From CAVUPF01 sp963803755 (lineage in GTDB: Bacteria; Actinomycetota; Thermoleophilia; Solirubrobacterales; 70-9): a DNA stretch of 64,000 nt. The first letter of the stretch is position 1, and each line of letters starts with the position of its first letter. Below, one piece after another: positions 18,612-27,110 of this stretch. The DNA lies in NCBI GenBank assembly GCA_963803755.1, contig CAWDNP010000007.1, forward strand, positions 124,001 to 188,000, written 5' to 3'. The translations under genes and the position numbers were made by a program. Below the pieces are notes generated by a model. The model did no database searches, was not told the DNA's origin, and saw only the letters and a list, made by a program, of their open reading frames with translations.

Positions 18612-19778
18612 ATGCAAGACAGCCAGACCAATCCCTTCCGCTTCGGCGCCCTCGCTGTGGGTGAGTCATTCGCCGACCGCGAACGCGAGATCGCGGAGCT
18701 GGGCAACGACATGCGCAATGGCCAGGACGTCGTCGTCTTTGCGCCGCGGCGGTTCGGGAAGTCATCCCTTCTCTGGGCTGCGACTCGCGGCCTGAGCTCT
18801 GAGTCAGTGCTGGTTGCGCAGGTGGACCTGATGACGACGCCCACCAAGGAGCGGTTGGCTGCGGCTCTTGCCGGGTCGATCTTCGAGCAGATCGCCTCGC
18901 CGCTGGAGCGGGTGCGCGAGAAGGCGCTGGCCCCGTTCCGCGGGCTTCAGGTCCAGCCCACGATCAGTGTCGATCCCGCCGACGGTTCGTTCTCGTTCAG
19001 CTTTGGCGTCGCACAGCGGTTGGCCGAGATCGACGCGACGCTGGAGAGGCTTCTTCAGCTTCCCGCCGAGCTGGGAGCCGCCCGGCGCAGCCGCCCGGCG
19101 CTCGTCATGGACGAGTTTCAGGAGATAGTCGAGATCGATCCGGGCCTGCCCAGGCTCCTGCGCTCGGTCTTCCAGCAGCAGCCTGAGGTGGCTCATGTCT
19201 ACCTGGGGAGCAAGCGTCACACCATGGAGCGGATCTTCAACGATGCCAACGAGCCATTCTGGCGCAGTGCCAAGCCGATCGAGCTCGGGGCTATCGACCG
19301 CGAGCCATTCGCGGCCTTCATCGCCGATCGCTTTCGCGCGAGCGCCAGGGAGATCGATCGCGACACGGTTGAAGGCCTCCTCGATCTAACCGGCGGTCAT
19401 CCGTACGCGACCCAGGAGCTCTGCTATTTCCTCTGGGAGCAGGCGCCGAGCCGAGAGTCGGCGTCAAGCGCGCACTTGTCGCTTGCGCTGGCATCTGTGC
19501 TGCGCTCCGAGCACGCCCACTTCAGCCTGCTCTGGGAGGACGCATCGGCCGCGCAGAAGCTGGTCTTACAGGCGCTAGCGCGTCAGCCGGGACGCCCGTT
19601 TACCGCTGAGTACCGCGTCCGTCACGGCCTGCCGGCAGCGACCAACGTGCAAAAGGCCCTGCGGGCGTTGGAGCAGCGGGAGATAGTCGCGGGAGAGGGG
19701 GGCGTCTACCGGATCTCCGAGCCTTTCCTCGCCGAGTGGCTACAGGCAAGTCTTGGATCCGGCGGCTTCGTCGCTTGA
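18612..19778 (+). CDS. AAA-type ATPase of the archaeal ATPase (ATPase_2) family
   Basis: 388 residues. P-loop FAPRRFGKSSLL (about residues 43-54), Walker B PALVMDEFQE (about 163-172), a sensor-like VYLGSKRH, the LTGGHPYATQELCYFLW segment typical of the STAND-related archaeal ATPase family, and a C-terminal winged helix (VQKALRALEQREIV). Members often act as regulators or partners of mobile and defence genes; the role here is unknown. It stands alone behind an AT-rich island unlike the flanking DNA, which hints at horizontal transfer. Confidence 0.8.
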   Translation: MQDSQTNPFRFGALAVGESFADREREIAELGNDMRNGQDVVVFAPRRFGKSSLLWAATRGLSSESVLVAQVDLMTTPTKERLAAALAGSIFEQIASPLERVREKALAPFRGLQVQPTISVDPADGSFSFSFGVAQRLAEIDATLERLLQLPAELGAARRSRPALVMDEFQEIVEIDPGLPRLLRSVFQQQPEVAHVYLGSKRHTMERIFNDANEPFWRSAKPIELGAIDREPFAAFIADRFRASAREIDRDTVEGLLDLTGGHPYATQELCYFLWEQAPSRESASSAHLSLALASVLRSEHAHFSLLWEDASAAQKLVLQALARQPGRPFTAEYRVRHGLPAATNVQKALRALEQREIVAGEGGVYRISEPFLAEWLQASLGSGGFVA

Positions 19779-20033
19779 GCGACGAAGCCCGGCGGGCTCA
19801 AAGGCCAGGTGGCTCGGAGCGGCAAGCAGCGCGATTGTAGGGCTCGAGGCAGTCTGCCCTGATACGGCCGCCTCCCCAGCCGGCGTGAACGGCTTCGCCA
19901 TCGAGGTTGTGCAGGTCAAAGCGCTTGAGGGCGGGGAGTCGCGTGCCTGCAAGGTGCGCGGCGCTTTGCGCAGTCCAGGAGCGCCAGACGTTAGGGCGCT
20001 TGCGAAGAGGCGACCGACTGGACGGCCGGCCCG

Positions 20034-20267
20034 CTACTGCTCGTAGAGCTTGACGACCCGAACCGCGCCCGCCGGTGCTGCATCGACGCAGAGGTTGCAA
20101 AGGACGCACTCATCGAGGTTTGCCTCGACGATCTCGACCCCGCTCTCGCCCGCCTTGAAGATGTCGACCGGGCAGACCTCCTCGAGTTTGGCGGCCAGCT
20201 CGACGTCGCTGGTGACCGAGGCATCGAGCGCGACGTCGATGAAGACCTTCTCGAGCTGCGCGGCCAT
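20034..20267 (-). CDS. small ferredoxin-like 4Fe-4S protein
   Basis: 77 residues. A CxxCxxC triad (ECVLCNLCVDAAP) lacks the usual fourth Cys-Pro beside it, but a remote Cys-Pro (EEVCPVDIF, about residue 32) can supply the fourth ligand, giving one 4Fe-4S cluster as in single-cluster ferredoxins. Its ATG overlaps the sucD stop (TGATG), so it is translationally coupled to sucCD. It may carry electrons for a 2-oxoacid oxidoreductase, but none is present in the window. Confidence 0.8.
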   Translation of the reverse strand: MAAQLEKVFIDVALDASVTSDVELAAKLEEVCPVDIFKAGESGVEIVEANLDECVLCNLCVDAAPAGAVRVVKLYEQ

Positions 20268-21184
20268 CAGGCTGCCGCCCCGAGCTTTTCCTTGACGGCG
20301 TCGGGGATCTCGTCGATCCGCTCGACCACGCGGATACCGGCCGCTTCGAGGCGGGCGATCTTCTCGGTCGCGGTGTCCTCGGCGCCCTCGACGATCGTGC
20401 CGGCATGGCCAAAGCTCATTCCCTTCATCTCCTCATCGTCCATGAACTTGCCGGCCATGAAGGCGATGATCGGCAGCCGCGAGTCGTTCTCCTTCACCCA
20501 GGCGGAGAGTTGCGCCTCCATGCGACCGCCGGGCTCGGTGTAAATGACGATCGCCTTGGTTTGCGCGTCGGCCTCGAAGTAGGGCATCAGCTCGGCATAG
20601 GTGGAGCCGATGATCGCGTCGCCTCCGATCGAGACGGCGGTGGAGACGCCGAGGCCGGCCTGAGTCAGCGAAGAGGAGATCTCAGTGGTCATCCCGCCCG
20701 AGCGGCTCATCACGCCGACTGGGCCCGGCGCGTAGGCCTTCGCTGCGTCCTTTGCGGGGCCGCCGATCCCACCCATCTTGCAGACCTCCGGGACGATCAG
20801 GCCCAGGCAGTTGGGGCCGATGATCCGCGCCCCCCGCATGTCCGCCAGCTCGACCATCTGGGCGACGTCGCGGCGCGGGATGCGCTCGGTGACGACGACG
20901 ATCAGCTTGACCCCGTTCTCGATCGCCTCAAAGACAGCGTCCTTGGTGAAGGCGGGGGGGACGGTGATGACCGAGCCGTCGATCGGCCCGCCGTAGCTCT
21001 CGACCGCCTGGGCGACGGTGTCAAAGACCGCCACTCCGTGCACCTCGCGGCCCTTGCGCCCGGGGGTGACACCGCCGACTACCTTGGAGCCGTAGTCCAG
21101 GCACTCCCTGGTCAGGTTGACCGCCTCGCGCCCGGTGATCCCCTGCACGATGAAGGTGGTTTCCTTGCTCAGCAGGATGCTCAT
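20267..21184 (-). CDS. sucD: succinyl-CoA synthetase alpha subunit
   Basis: 305 residues from ATG 21184. The N-terminal CoA-binding Rossmann domain (FIVQGITGREAVNLTRECLDYG, given here as FIVQGITGREA and LDYG; GGVTPGRKG) is followed by the ligase domain with the phospho-His in SFGHAG (about 252) and RSGGMTTEI. It interconverts succinyl-CoA and succinate with NDP phosphorylation. It overlaps sucC by four bases (ATGA) and couples to the ferredoxin-like gene. A malate- or other dicarboxylate-CoA ligase cannot be excluded. Confidence 0.9.
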   Translation of the reverse strand: MSILLSKETTFIVQGITGREAVNLTRECLDYGSKVVGGVTPGRKGREVHGVAVFDTVAQAVESYGGPIDGSVITVPPAFTKDAVFEAIENGVKLIVVVTERIPRRDVAQMVELADMRGARIIGPNCLGLIVPEVCKMGGIGGPAKDAAKAYAPGPVGVMSRSGGMTTEISSSLTQAGLGVSTAVSIGGDAIIGSTYAELMPYFEADAQTKAIVIYTEPGGRMEAQLSAWVKENDSRLPIIAFMAGKFMDDEEMKGMSFGHAGTIVEGAEDTATEKIARLEAAGIRVVERIDEIPDAVKEKLGAAA

Positions 21185-22398
21185 TTCGGGGCTCCCTGGA
21201 TCTTTGAGACGGCGCGGCCCGCCGCCTCCCACATCGAGACGGAGCGGTCGCAGTACTCGACCCCGTAGCGCTCGAGGATCTTGAACCCCTCCTCCTCCCA
21301 GGCGCCCGGGATGCGGAAGATCGCGATCGTCTCGCCGGGGTTCTTGCCCAGCTCCAGGCAGGCCTTGATCACGCCGCGGGCGACGATGTCGACCCGGGTG
21401 TTGGAGACGATCGACATCATCACGGCGATCTTCTCGACCCCGTCCTTCAGCAGGACCTCCTTGGCGAGGCCGCAGGCCTTGGCGACCGAGGGGTTGCCGC
21501 CGATCTCGGAGTAGTTGGCGGGCTTGCCGCCCTGGCTTCGGACCGCGTCGGTCAGGGTCAGCGAGCCGCCGCCGGCGCCGATCACCAGCCCCAGGTTGCC
21601 CTCGAAGCCGTGGTCGCGGCCCTGGATCACGCCGCGGTGATCGGCGGCGTCTATCGCCGCGACGTTGCGCTCGAAGGCGGAGGGCTCATAGGTCTCCCGC
21701 GTGTCGTCCTCGGCGATCTCGAGGTGCTTTCTCAGCAGCGCCTTCTGGCGGCCGACCGCCTCGTCCTCCATCTCCATGTGGGCGTCGAGGGCGACGAAGC
21801 TGCCGTCGGTCAGCTCGGCCAGAGGGTTGATCTCGGCCAGGGTCATGTCGCGCTCGCCGAAGAGGCGGGCGAGGCGGGCGAGGATCGGCGTCGCGCGGTT
21901 CAGCTGGGAGCCGCTCACCCCAGTCGCGGCGATCGCCTGCTTGGCCTCGAAGTCAGAGATCGGCAGGAGGTTGGAGAGGTGGCTGCGGCCGACGTGGTCG
22001 GGGTGGCTCTCGGCGACCTCCTCGATGTCGATGCCGCCCATGTCGCTGAACAGCATCAGCGGCCGCTTCGCGGTCCCGTCCCAGACGACCCCGGCGTAGT
22101 ACTCCTGCTTTACCTCGGCTTTGGGATCGACCAGCACCCCGCGCGGCATTTGCCCGTTGATCTCCAGCTTGAGGATGTCCGCCGCGTGCTCAGCAGCTTC
22201 ATCCGGCGTGTCGGCGAACTTCACGCCCCCGGCCTTCATCCGCCCGCCGCTCAGCACCTGGGACTTGATCACCACCGGCCCGCCGATCTCCTCGGCGACC
22301 CCCCGGGCTTCCTCGGCGCTCGTGCAGAAGCCGTATTGCGTGACCGGGATTCCCGCCAGCTCGACGATCTTTCGTGCCTCGTACTCGTAGAAGCGCAT
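21181..22398 (-). CDS. sucC: succinyl-CoA synthetase beta subunit
   Basis: 405 residues. N-terminal ATP-grasp domain (EYEARKIVELAGIPV, VVIKSQVLSGGRMKAGGVKF, EINPLAEL metal site) and C-terminal CoA-ligase domain (LGLVIGAGGGSLTLTDAVRS, NYSEIGGNPS, MSIVSNTRVDIVARG). It binds the nucleotide and succinate and pairs with the alpha subunit encoded next. First gene of the sucC-sucD-ferredoxin operon. The VLVDPKAEVKQEYYAG and KRPLMLFSDMGGIDIE regions match the family. Confidence 0.92.
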   Translation of the reverse strand: MRFYEYEARKIVELAGIPVTQYGFCTSAEEARGVAEEIGGPVVIKSQVLSGGRMKAGGVKFADTPDEAAEHAADILKLEINGQMPRGVLVDPKAEVKQEYYAGVVWDGTAKRPLMLFSDMGGIDIEEVAESHPDHVGRSHLSNLLPISDFEAKQAIAATGVSGSQLNRATPILARLARLFGERDMTLAEINPLAELTDGSFVALDAHMEMEDEAVGRQKALLRKHLEIAEDDTRETYEPSAFERNVAAIDAADHRGVIQGRDHGFEGNLGLVIGAGGGSLTLTDAVRSQGGKPANYSEIGGNPSVAKACGLAKEVLLKDGVEKIAVMMSIVSNTRVDIVARGVIKACLELGKNPGETIAIFRIPGAWEEEGFKILERYGVEYCDRSVSMWEAAGRAVSKIQGAPK

Positions 22399-22436
22399 CA
22401 GCGGCGCGGAACCCTATCCGACTCGAGTGGTCCTCC

Positions 22437-22946
22437 CTACGTTTTCATCCCGCGCGGCACCGGCGGCGGATTGTTGAACGCAATTGGCGGGGGGTCAGGG
22501 GCGAGGCCAGGGAATCCCTGCTCGGTTGCAAAGACGCAGAGCGCCAGGCTGCCTGGGCGCGCCGCGCTCTCGTAGAGGATTCCCTTCGCGCCAGCCCTCC
22601 ATTGCTCCACGCCGACCCTCTGGAAGGGGGGCCAATCGCGCCGTATCGGCCGCGGGCTCGCCAAGCCGTGCTCGGCCAGTGTGGCACGGGTGGAGAGGTC
22701 GAGGATGCCGTCGAGCGCGACCTCATAGCGCCACAAATCGCGTGGCAGGCTCATCTCCACGGGCAGCCCCGACTCGGCCAGTGCCCGATACCACTCCGCC
22801 CAGGCTGTCTCTTCATCCTCGGCCAGGTACAGCGCGCTTACCGTTTTGCCACGCTGCCAGCGGCCGTCAGATGCCGGCTCTGCGAGGCTCAGGGGGTCGC
22901 CGCCATGCCGCAGGTGCCTGCACCAGACCCCGCCGATCGAGATCAT
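22437..22946 (-). CDS. RES-domain toxin
   Basis: 169 residues with the RES family pattern: WCRHLR, GRWQRGKTVSALYLAEDEETAWAEW (GRW and the alanine-rich helix), LWRYEVALDGILDLS, and near the end GILYESAARPGSLALCVF, where the R, E and S that name the family sit. RES toxins are NAD(+)-degrading partners of Xre/ParS-type antitoxins. The antitoxin gene lies 61 bases upstream on the same strand. A second copy of the 5' part sits at 24487-24612. Confidence 0.85.
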   Translation of the reverse strand: MISIGGVWCRHLRHGGDPLSLAEPASDGRWQRGKTVSALYLAEDEETAWAEWYRALAESGLPVEMSLPRDLWRYEVALDGILDLSTRATLAEHGLASPRPIRRDWPPFQRVGVEQWRAGAKGILYESAARPGSLALCVFATEQGFPGLAPDPPPIAFNNPPPVPRGMKT

Positions 22947-23007
22947 CGATCAGGCGGCTGATCTCGCAGGCGAGCGCCTCACCCGCACCACGGCCTGGGG
23001 TCGACCA

Positions 23008-23364
23008 TCAGCCGAACGGCGCGTCCTCGAGCGCCGAGACCACCCGCGCCGCGCGCCGGAACTGGCCACGGGCCAGCAGGTCCAGCGGCGTGCGATCGTC
23101 CAGCGCCTCCACTGGGCGGCGCAGCCAGAGCGGGATATAGGAGTGCTCCATTACGCGTTCCAGCCGTTCCACAAGCGCTGCGAGTTCGATCAGCCGCTCG
23201 GCGCGTATACCAGTCGGATTACGGGTCCCGGTCCGCCAGGCCCTGGCCGTCGATCGGGCGACGCCCGTGGCCCTGGCGATATCGGCATCGCTCAGCCCAG
23301 CGATGTCGTGGACGCGGCCGGCCTCTTGTGCGTATGGATGGGCTATCGTTGCCATCTGTAGCAT
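23008..23364 (-). CDS. Xre/MbcA/ParS-type antitoxin for the RES toxin
   Basis: 118 residues. HTH (LSDADIARATGVARSTARAWRTG, here as LSDADIARATG and STARAWR; RNPTGIRAERLIEL), then the toxin-binding MbcA/ParS C-terminal domain (WLRRPVEALDDRTPLDLLARGQ). It neutralises the RES toxin and probably represses the operon. The start overlaps decayed AbiEii sequence, so the pair may have been inserted there. ATG 23364 and ATG 23355 are both possible. Confidence 0.85.
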   Translation of the reverse strand: MLQMATIAHPYAQEAGRVHDIAGLSDADIARATGVARSTARAWRTGTRNPTGIRAERLIELAALVERLERVMEHSYIPLWLRRPVEALDDRTPLDLLARGQFRRAARVVSALEDAPFG

Positions 23365-23385
23365 TAATGTAGCGCTTTTGTGTTA

Positions 23386-23557
23386 GCGGGAAGTGACAGA
23401 GCCGGAGCGCGGTTCCTCCCTTGAAGACGATCCGGTCCTTCCTGTTGTGCCTGGAGATCGCGGTCAGGGCATGTGCGAGGACGTAGTCGCGCTCTACAGC
23501 GTTGGCCGCCAGTCCGTCCTCATCCGCCTTGCGCTTGATCAGATTGGGGTGGATCAC
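23386..23557 (-). pseudogene. N-terminal remnant of an AbiEii-type nucleotidyltransferase toxin
   Basis: From GTG 23557 the protein reads IHPNLIKRKADEDGL, AVERDYVLAHALTAISR and DRIVFKGGTALRLCHF, which is the start of AbiEii/AbiGii nucleotidyltransferase toxins up to the GGTALR motif. The expected DxD catalytic segment that should follow is missing; the sequence runs into the promoter and start of the RES antitoxin. GTGA overlap with the AbiEi-type gene upstream preserves the original operon order. Almost certainly non-functional. Confidence 0.7.
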
Positions 23558-24352
23558 TGCTCTATCTCGCGTGCGAGTGCATCAGGGGTCGCCGGCCAGC
23601 GGACGCGCCACTTGCGATCGCGAAAAACACCGCTTAGATCCTTGAGCCCGGGATCGAGCTCGAGGTCCCAGGTTGGTGGCGTCAGCGGCTCGAGCTCGTC
23701 GGCAAGCCTCGCCAATCGAAGTCGGTCGGCGAGCGACCCGATACGTCGCACGGCGGGACCCGCGTGCAGTTGGTCGGCGAGCTCGAGCAGCCTGCTCGGA
23801 TCCGGCTCGGAACCTGTGAGCGCCTCGGCGAGGACGGAAGTACCCGCCAATGAGGTCGGGACGGGAGGCGGCATCGAGCAGAGTCCGCTCCAAGCTGGAA
23901 ACGACAGCACCATGGCCGGCGGGCTCAGTGCTCAGGCCCACGGTGTCCGCACGCTCGAATACGGCCTGCAGAGGACGACCGCTGATGCTGGCGTTGGCGA
24001 AGCGATGCGGAGAGGCGATCTGGATCGTGCGCACCGGTCGAGTCAGGAGGCCATGGAAGTCCAGCGCCGAGTGGTAGGCGATGCGATGCGCTCGCCCGCC
24101 GACGAGGGCGGCAACGGCCAGGGCCACGTCCTCTGACGAGGCCCGGGTTCCCAAAAGGCCGATTTGGCGAATGGCGTAGCGGCCGCGGGCCACCCGGTCC
24201 ACCAAGCCCGCCCGGCGCCAGCGCGTGAGCAGGTTGGAGGCGGCCGGTGGAGAGATCCCTAGTTCCTCGCGCAGTTCGCGGCTGGTCAGCGTCGTCTTGC
24301 CGACGGCGAGCCGATCGTCCAGGGGCTTCAGCTGCAGACGAGCTATTGTGAT
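23554..24352 (-). CDS. AbiEi-family type IV antitoxin, frameshifted near 23843
   Basis: Winged-helix N terminus (LTSRELREELGISPPAASNL, GLVDRVARGRYAI), then the AbiEi_1 region (AYHSALDFHGLL, TIQIASPHRF) and ERTLLDAASRPDLIGG. After a one-base shift near 23841-23845 it continues as TSVLAEALTGSEPD to REIEQ and TGA. No ATG/GTG/TTG exists in frame upstream of the wing (open to 24352, preceded by TAG), so the start is uncertain, and another missing base or a rare start is possible. Antitoxin of the adjoining AbiEii remnant, now an orphan. Confidence 0.7.
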
Positions 24353-24486
24353 CTATGTTGAGTTATACACGTTTAGCGTGGACATTTATGCACAGAAACA
24401 ACTGTGACTCGCTCTGGGGTACTCACCAGGTGGATCCCATCGGAACGGGGAGAGCATTCTGGCCCGGTTGAGGGCGCGAAGCGCCG

Positions 24487-24612
24487 CGCCAGCGCCCGGT
24501 ACTACTCCGTCCAGGCTGTCTCCGCACCTCGGCCAGATGCAGCGCACCTACCCGCCTTGCCATGCTGCCAGCGGCCGCCGGATGCCGGCTCTGCGAGGCT
24601 CAGGGATACTTT
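24487..24612 (-). pseudogene. duplicated 5' fragment of a RES toxin gene
   Basis: About 115 bases closely match 22779-22892 inside the RES toxin. Translated: SLSLAEPASGGRWQHGK, and after a shift ETAWTEWYRALA, against SLAEPASDGRWQRGK and ETAWAEWYRALA in the intact gene. No antitoxin or rest of the gene accompanies it. It shows an older second RES module or a partial duplication. Confidence 0.75.
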
Positions 24613-24643
24613 GTCCCTTGGGACCCATCGGCAAGGCAGACGA

Positions 24644-24949
24644 ATGAGCTTCTCGGTTCGCGGCGGCGCCGCCGTCGCGCTCACCGCCGTCGCGCTCACA
24701 CTCGCTGGCTGCGGCGGGGAAACGGTGATCGACAGCTCCAAGGTGGAGGGGGCGATCCAGGCGAACCTCGAAAAGGCGCTGCACCGCAAGGTCTCCGCGG
24801 TCTCTTGCCCCTCCGAACAGAAGGTCGAGCCGGGCGCCACCTTCACCTGCTCGGTGAGCTTCTCGGGCAGGCGGCAGGCGACGGCGACACTGAAGATACT
24901 CAATAAGGAAGCCGACGTGAGCCTGATCGGTTTGCGAGCCAGTAAGTAG
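24644..24949 (+). CDS. DUF4333 lipoprotein
   Basis: 101 residues. Lipobox signal peptide (VALTAVALTLAGCGG, lipidated Cys about residue 23), then the DUF4333 pattern with two spaced Cys (VSCPSEQKVEPGATFTCSVSF) and a C-terminal beta strand region. Exported, function unknown. Stop at 24949 lies 10 bases before pckG, so it may be co-transcribed with it. The open frame extends upstream but without family sequence, and ATG 24644 places the lipobox correctly. Confidence 0.8.
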   Translation: MSFSVRGGAAVALTAVALTLAGCGGETVIDSSKVEGAIQANLEKALHRKVSAVSCPSEQKVEPGATFTCSVSFSGRRQATATLKILNKEADVSLIGLRASK

Positions 24950-24959
24950 AGTTCCGGGA

Positions 24960-26768
24960 ATGACCTACTCGACTGCGGCCAGCGAGCCGACCACGCATTC
25001 AATCCTGCTCGACTGGGTCGGTGAGATCGCCGACCTGACCCAGCCCGACGCCATCCACTGGTGCGACGGCTCCACTGAGGAGTACGACTCCCTCGCCCAG
25101 ACGCTGATCGAGGCGGGGACCTTCGAGCGCCTCTCCGACTCCAAGCGCCCCAACTCCTACCTCGCCCTCTCCGACCCCGCCGACGTGGCCCGGGTCGAGG
25201 AGAGCACCTTCATCTGCTCTGAGCGCGAGGAGGACGCCGGGCCGACCAACAACTGGCGCGACCCGGCCGAGATGCGCGCGACGCTGAATGGCTTCTTCGC
25301 GGGCGCCATGAAGGGCCGCACGATGTACGTGGTTCCCTTCTCGATGGGCCCGATCGGCTCCCCGATCTCCTACATCGGCGTGCAGCTCACCGATTCCCCC
25401 TACGTCGCCGCCTCGATGCGGATCATGACCCGGATGGGCGCCCCCGCCCTGGAGGCGCTGGGCACCGACGGCGAGTTCGTCCCCTGCGTGCACTCGGTCG
25501 GGATGCCGCTCGCCGAGGACGCCGAAGATGTCTCCTGGCCCTGCAACAAGGACAACAAGTACATCGTCCACTACCCCGAGACGCGTGAGATCTGGTCCTT
25601 CGGCTCCGGCTACGGCGGAAACGCGCTGCTCGGCAAGAAGTGCTTCGCGCTGCGGATCGCCTCGGCGATGGCGCGCGAGGAGGGCTGGCTCGCCGAGCAC
25701 ATGCTGATCCTCAAACTGACCTCACCGGAGGGGGAGGTCAAGTACGTGACCGGAGCCTTCCCCTCAGCCTGTGGCAAGACCAACCTGGCGATGCTGATCC
25801 CGACCCTGCCCGGCTGGCAGGTCGAGACGATCGGCGACGACATCGCCTGGATGAAGTTCGGCTCCGACGGTCGCCTCTACGCGGTCAACCCCGAGGCGGG
25901 CTTCTTCGGCGTCGCCCCCAACACGAGCCACAAGACCAACCCCAACGCGATGGCGACGATCGAGCGCAACTCGATCTTCACCAACTGCGCCAAGACCGAC
26001 GACGGTGACATCTGGTGGGAGGGGATGACCGGCGAAGCGCCCGAGCACGCGATCGACTGGCACGGCAACGACTGGACTCCGGACTCCGAGCAGCCTGCCG
26101 CCCACCCCAACGCCCGCTTCACCACACCCGCCTCCCAATGTCCCTCGATCGCACCGGAGTGGGAGGACCCTGCCGGCGTGCCGATCGACGCCTTCCTCTT
26201 CGGGGGGCGTCGAGCGACCGTCGTGCCGCTCGTCCACGAGGCGTTTGACTGGGAGCACGCGGTCTTCATGGGGGCGACGATGTCCTCGGAGACGACCGCG
26301 GCCGCGGCCGGCGAGGTGGGGCAGCTGCGCTTTGACCCGATGGCGATGCTGCCCTTCTGCGGCTACAACATGGCCGACTACTTCACCCACTGGCTGAAGG
26401 TCGCCGAGCGCGAGGGCGCCCAGCTGCCGCGCGTCTTCCATGTCAACTGGTTCCGAAAAGACGCCGAGGGCAAGTTCCTCTGGCCCGGCTTCGGCGAGAA
26501 CAGCCGCGTCTTGGAGTGGATCTTCCGCCGCTGCGAGGACACCGCCGAGGCGGTCGAGTCGCCGATCGGCCTGCTTCCCACCGAGGGCGCCATCAACACT
26601 GAGGGCCTTGACATCTCCGAGGAGGCGATGCGGGACCTGCTCTCCGTGGACGAGGATCTCGTGCGCCAGCAGCTCCCCCAGCTCAAGGAGCACCTGGCGA
26701 AGTTCGGCGACAAGCTGCCGCCTGAGGTGGGGAGCCAGCTGAAGGCGCTGGAAGGGCGTTTGGGCTAG
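24960..26768 (+). CDS. pckG: phosphoenolpyruvate carboxykinase (GTP)
   Basis: 602 residues, normal for the GTP enzyme. It interconverts oxaloacetate + GTP and PEP + GDP + CO2 at the head of gluconeogenesis. Motifs: FICSEREEDAGPTNNW, RTMYVVPFSMGPIGSP, FGSGYGGNALLGKKCFALRI, GTP P-loop FPSACGKTNLAM (about 268-279) with the hyperreactive Cys, IGDDIAWMKF (metal Asp), NPEAGFFGVAPNTS and the FGGRR guanine-binding site. The start ATG fits the length. Confidence 0.95.
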   Translation: MTYSTAASEPTTHSILLDWVGEIADLTQPDAIHWCDGSTEEYDSLAQTLIEAGTFERLSDSKRPNSYLALSDPADVARVEESTFICSEREEDAGPTNNWRDPAEMRATLNGFFAGAMKGRTMYVVPFSMGPIGSPISYIGVQLTDSPYVAASMRIMTRMGAPALEALGTDGEFVPCVHSVGMPLAEDAEDVSWPCNKDNKYIVHYPETREIWSFGSGYGGNALLGKKCFALRIASAMAREEGWLAEHMLILKLTSPEGEVKYVTGAFPSACGKTNLAMLIPTLPGWQVETIGDDIAWMKFGSDGRLYAVNPEAGFFGVAPNTSHKTNPNAMATIERNSIFTNCAKTDDGDIWWEGMTGEAPEHAIDWHGNDWTPDSEQPAAHPNARFTTPASQCPSIAPEWEDPAGVPIDAFLFGGRRATVVPLVHEAFDWEHAVFMGATMSSETTAAAAGEVGQLRFDPMAMLPFCGYNMADYFTHWLKVAEREGAQLPRVFHVNWFRKDAEGKFLWPGFGENSRVLEWIFRRCEDTAEAVESPIGLLPTEGAINTEGLDISEEAMRDLLSVDEDLVRQQLPQLKEHLAKFGDKLPPEVGSQLKALEGRLG

Positions 26769-27110
26769 CGCAAGCGTCAGGTAGCTGACATTCGTTGGCG
26801 CTGGTCACATCGCGTGCATGTGGATGACCGCAGCGCCGTGTTCATTCATCTCGTTGAGCGCAGCTGCGACAGCTGGCGCTTGATCGTTGATCTGGGAGCG
26901 TCGGATGGGACGCTCGACAGCTTTGCCTGCAAGGCGTGCAAGTCCGGCACGCAGATGTCCTTCCCCGGCAATAGATCCAGGCGGTCGAACATAGAATGCA
27001 AACGCCTCCCTATTGGGCGCACGATCGGTCCTTGCGCCCGGTAGCCCGCCGCTCCCGGGACTCGATCTCGCCCCCGCGGTGATAACCAGCAGCCAGCCGA
27101 AGGGCACGTC
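26769..27110. other. no recognisable gene
   Basis: Short overlapping frames on both strands show no motif, signal peptide or good start. I see no RNA gene. The stretch probably holds the pckG terminator and the permease promoter. Confidence 0.4.
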
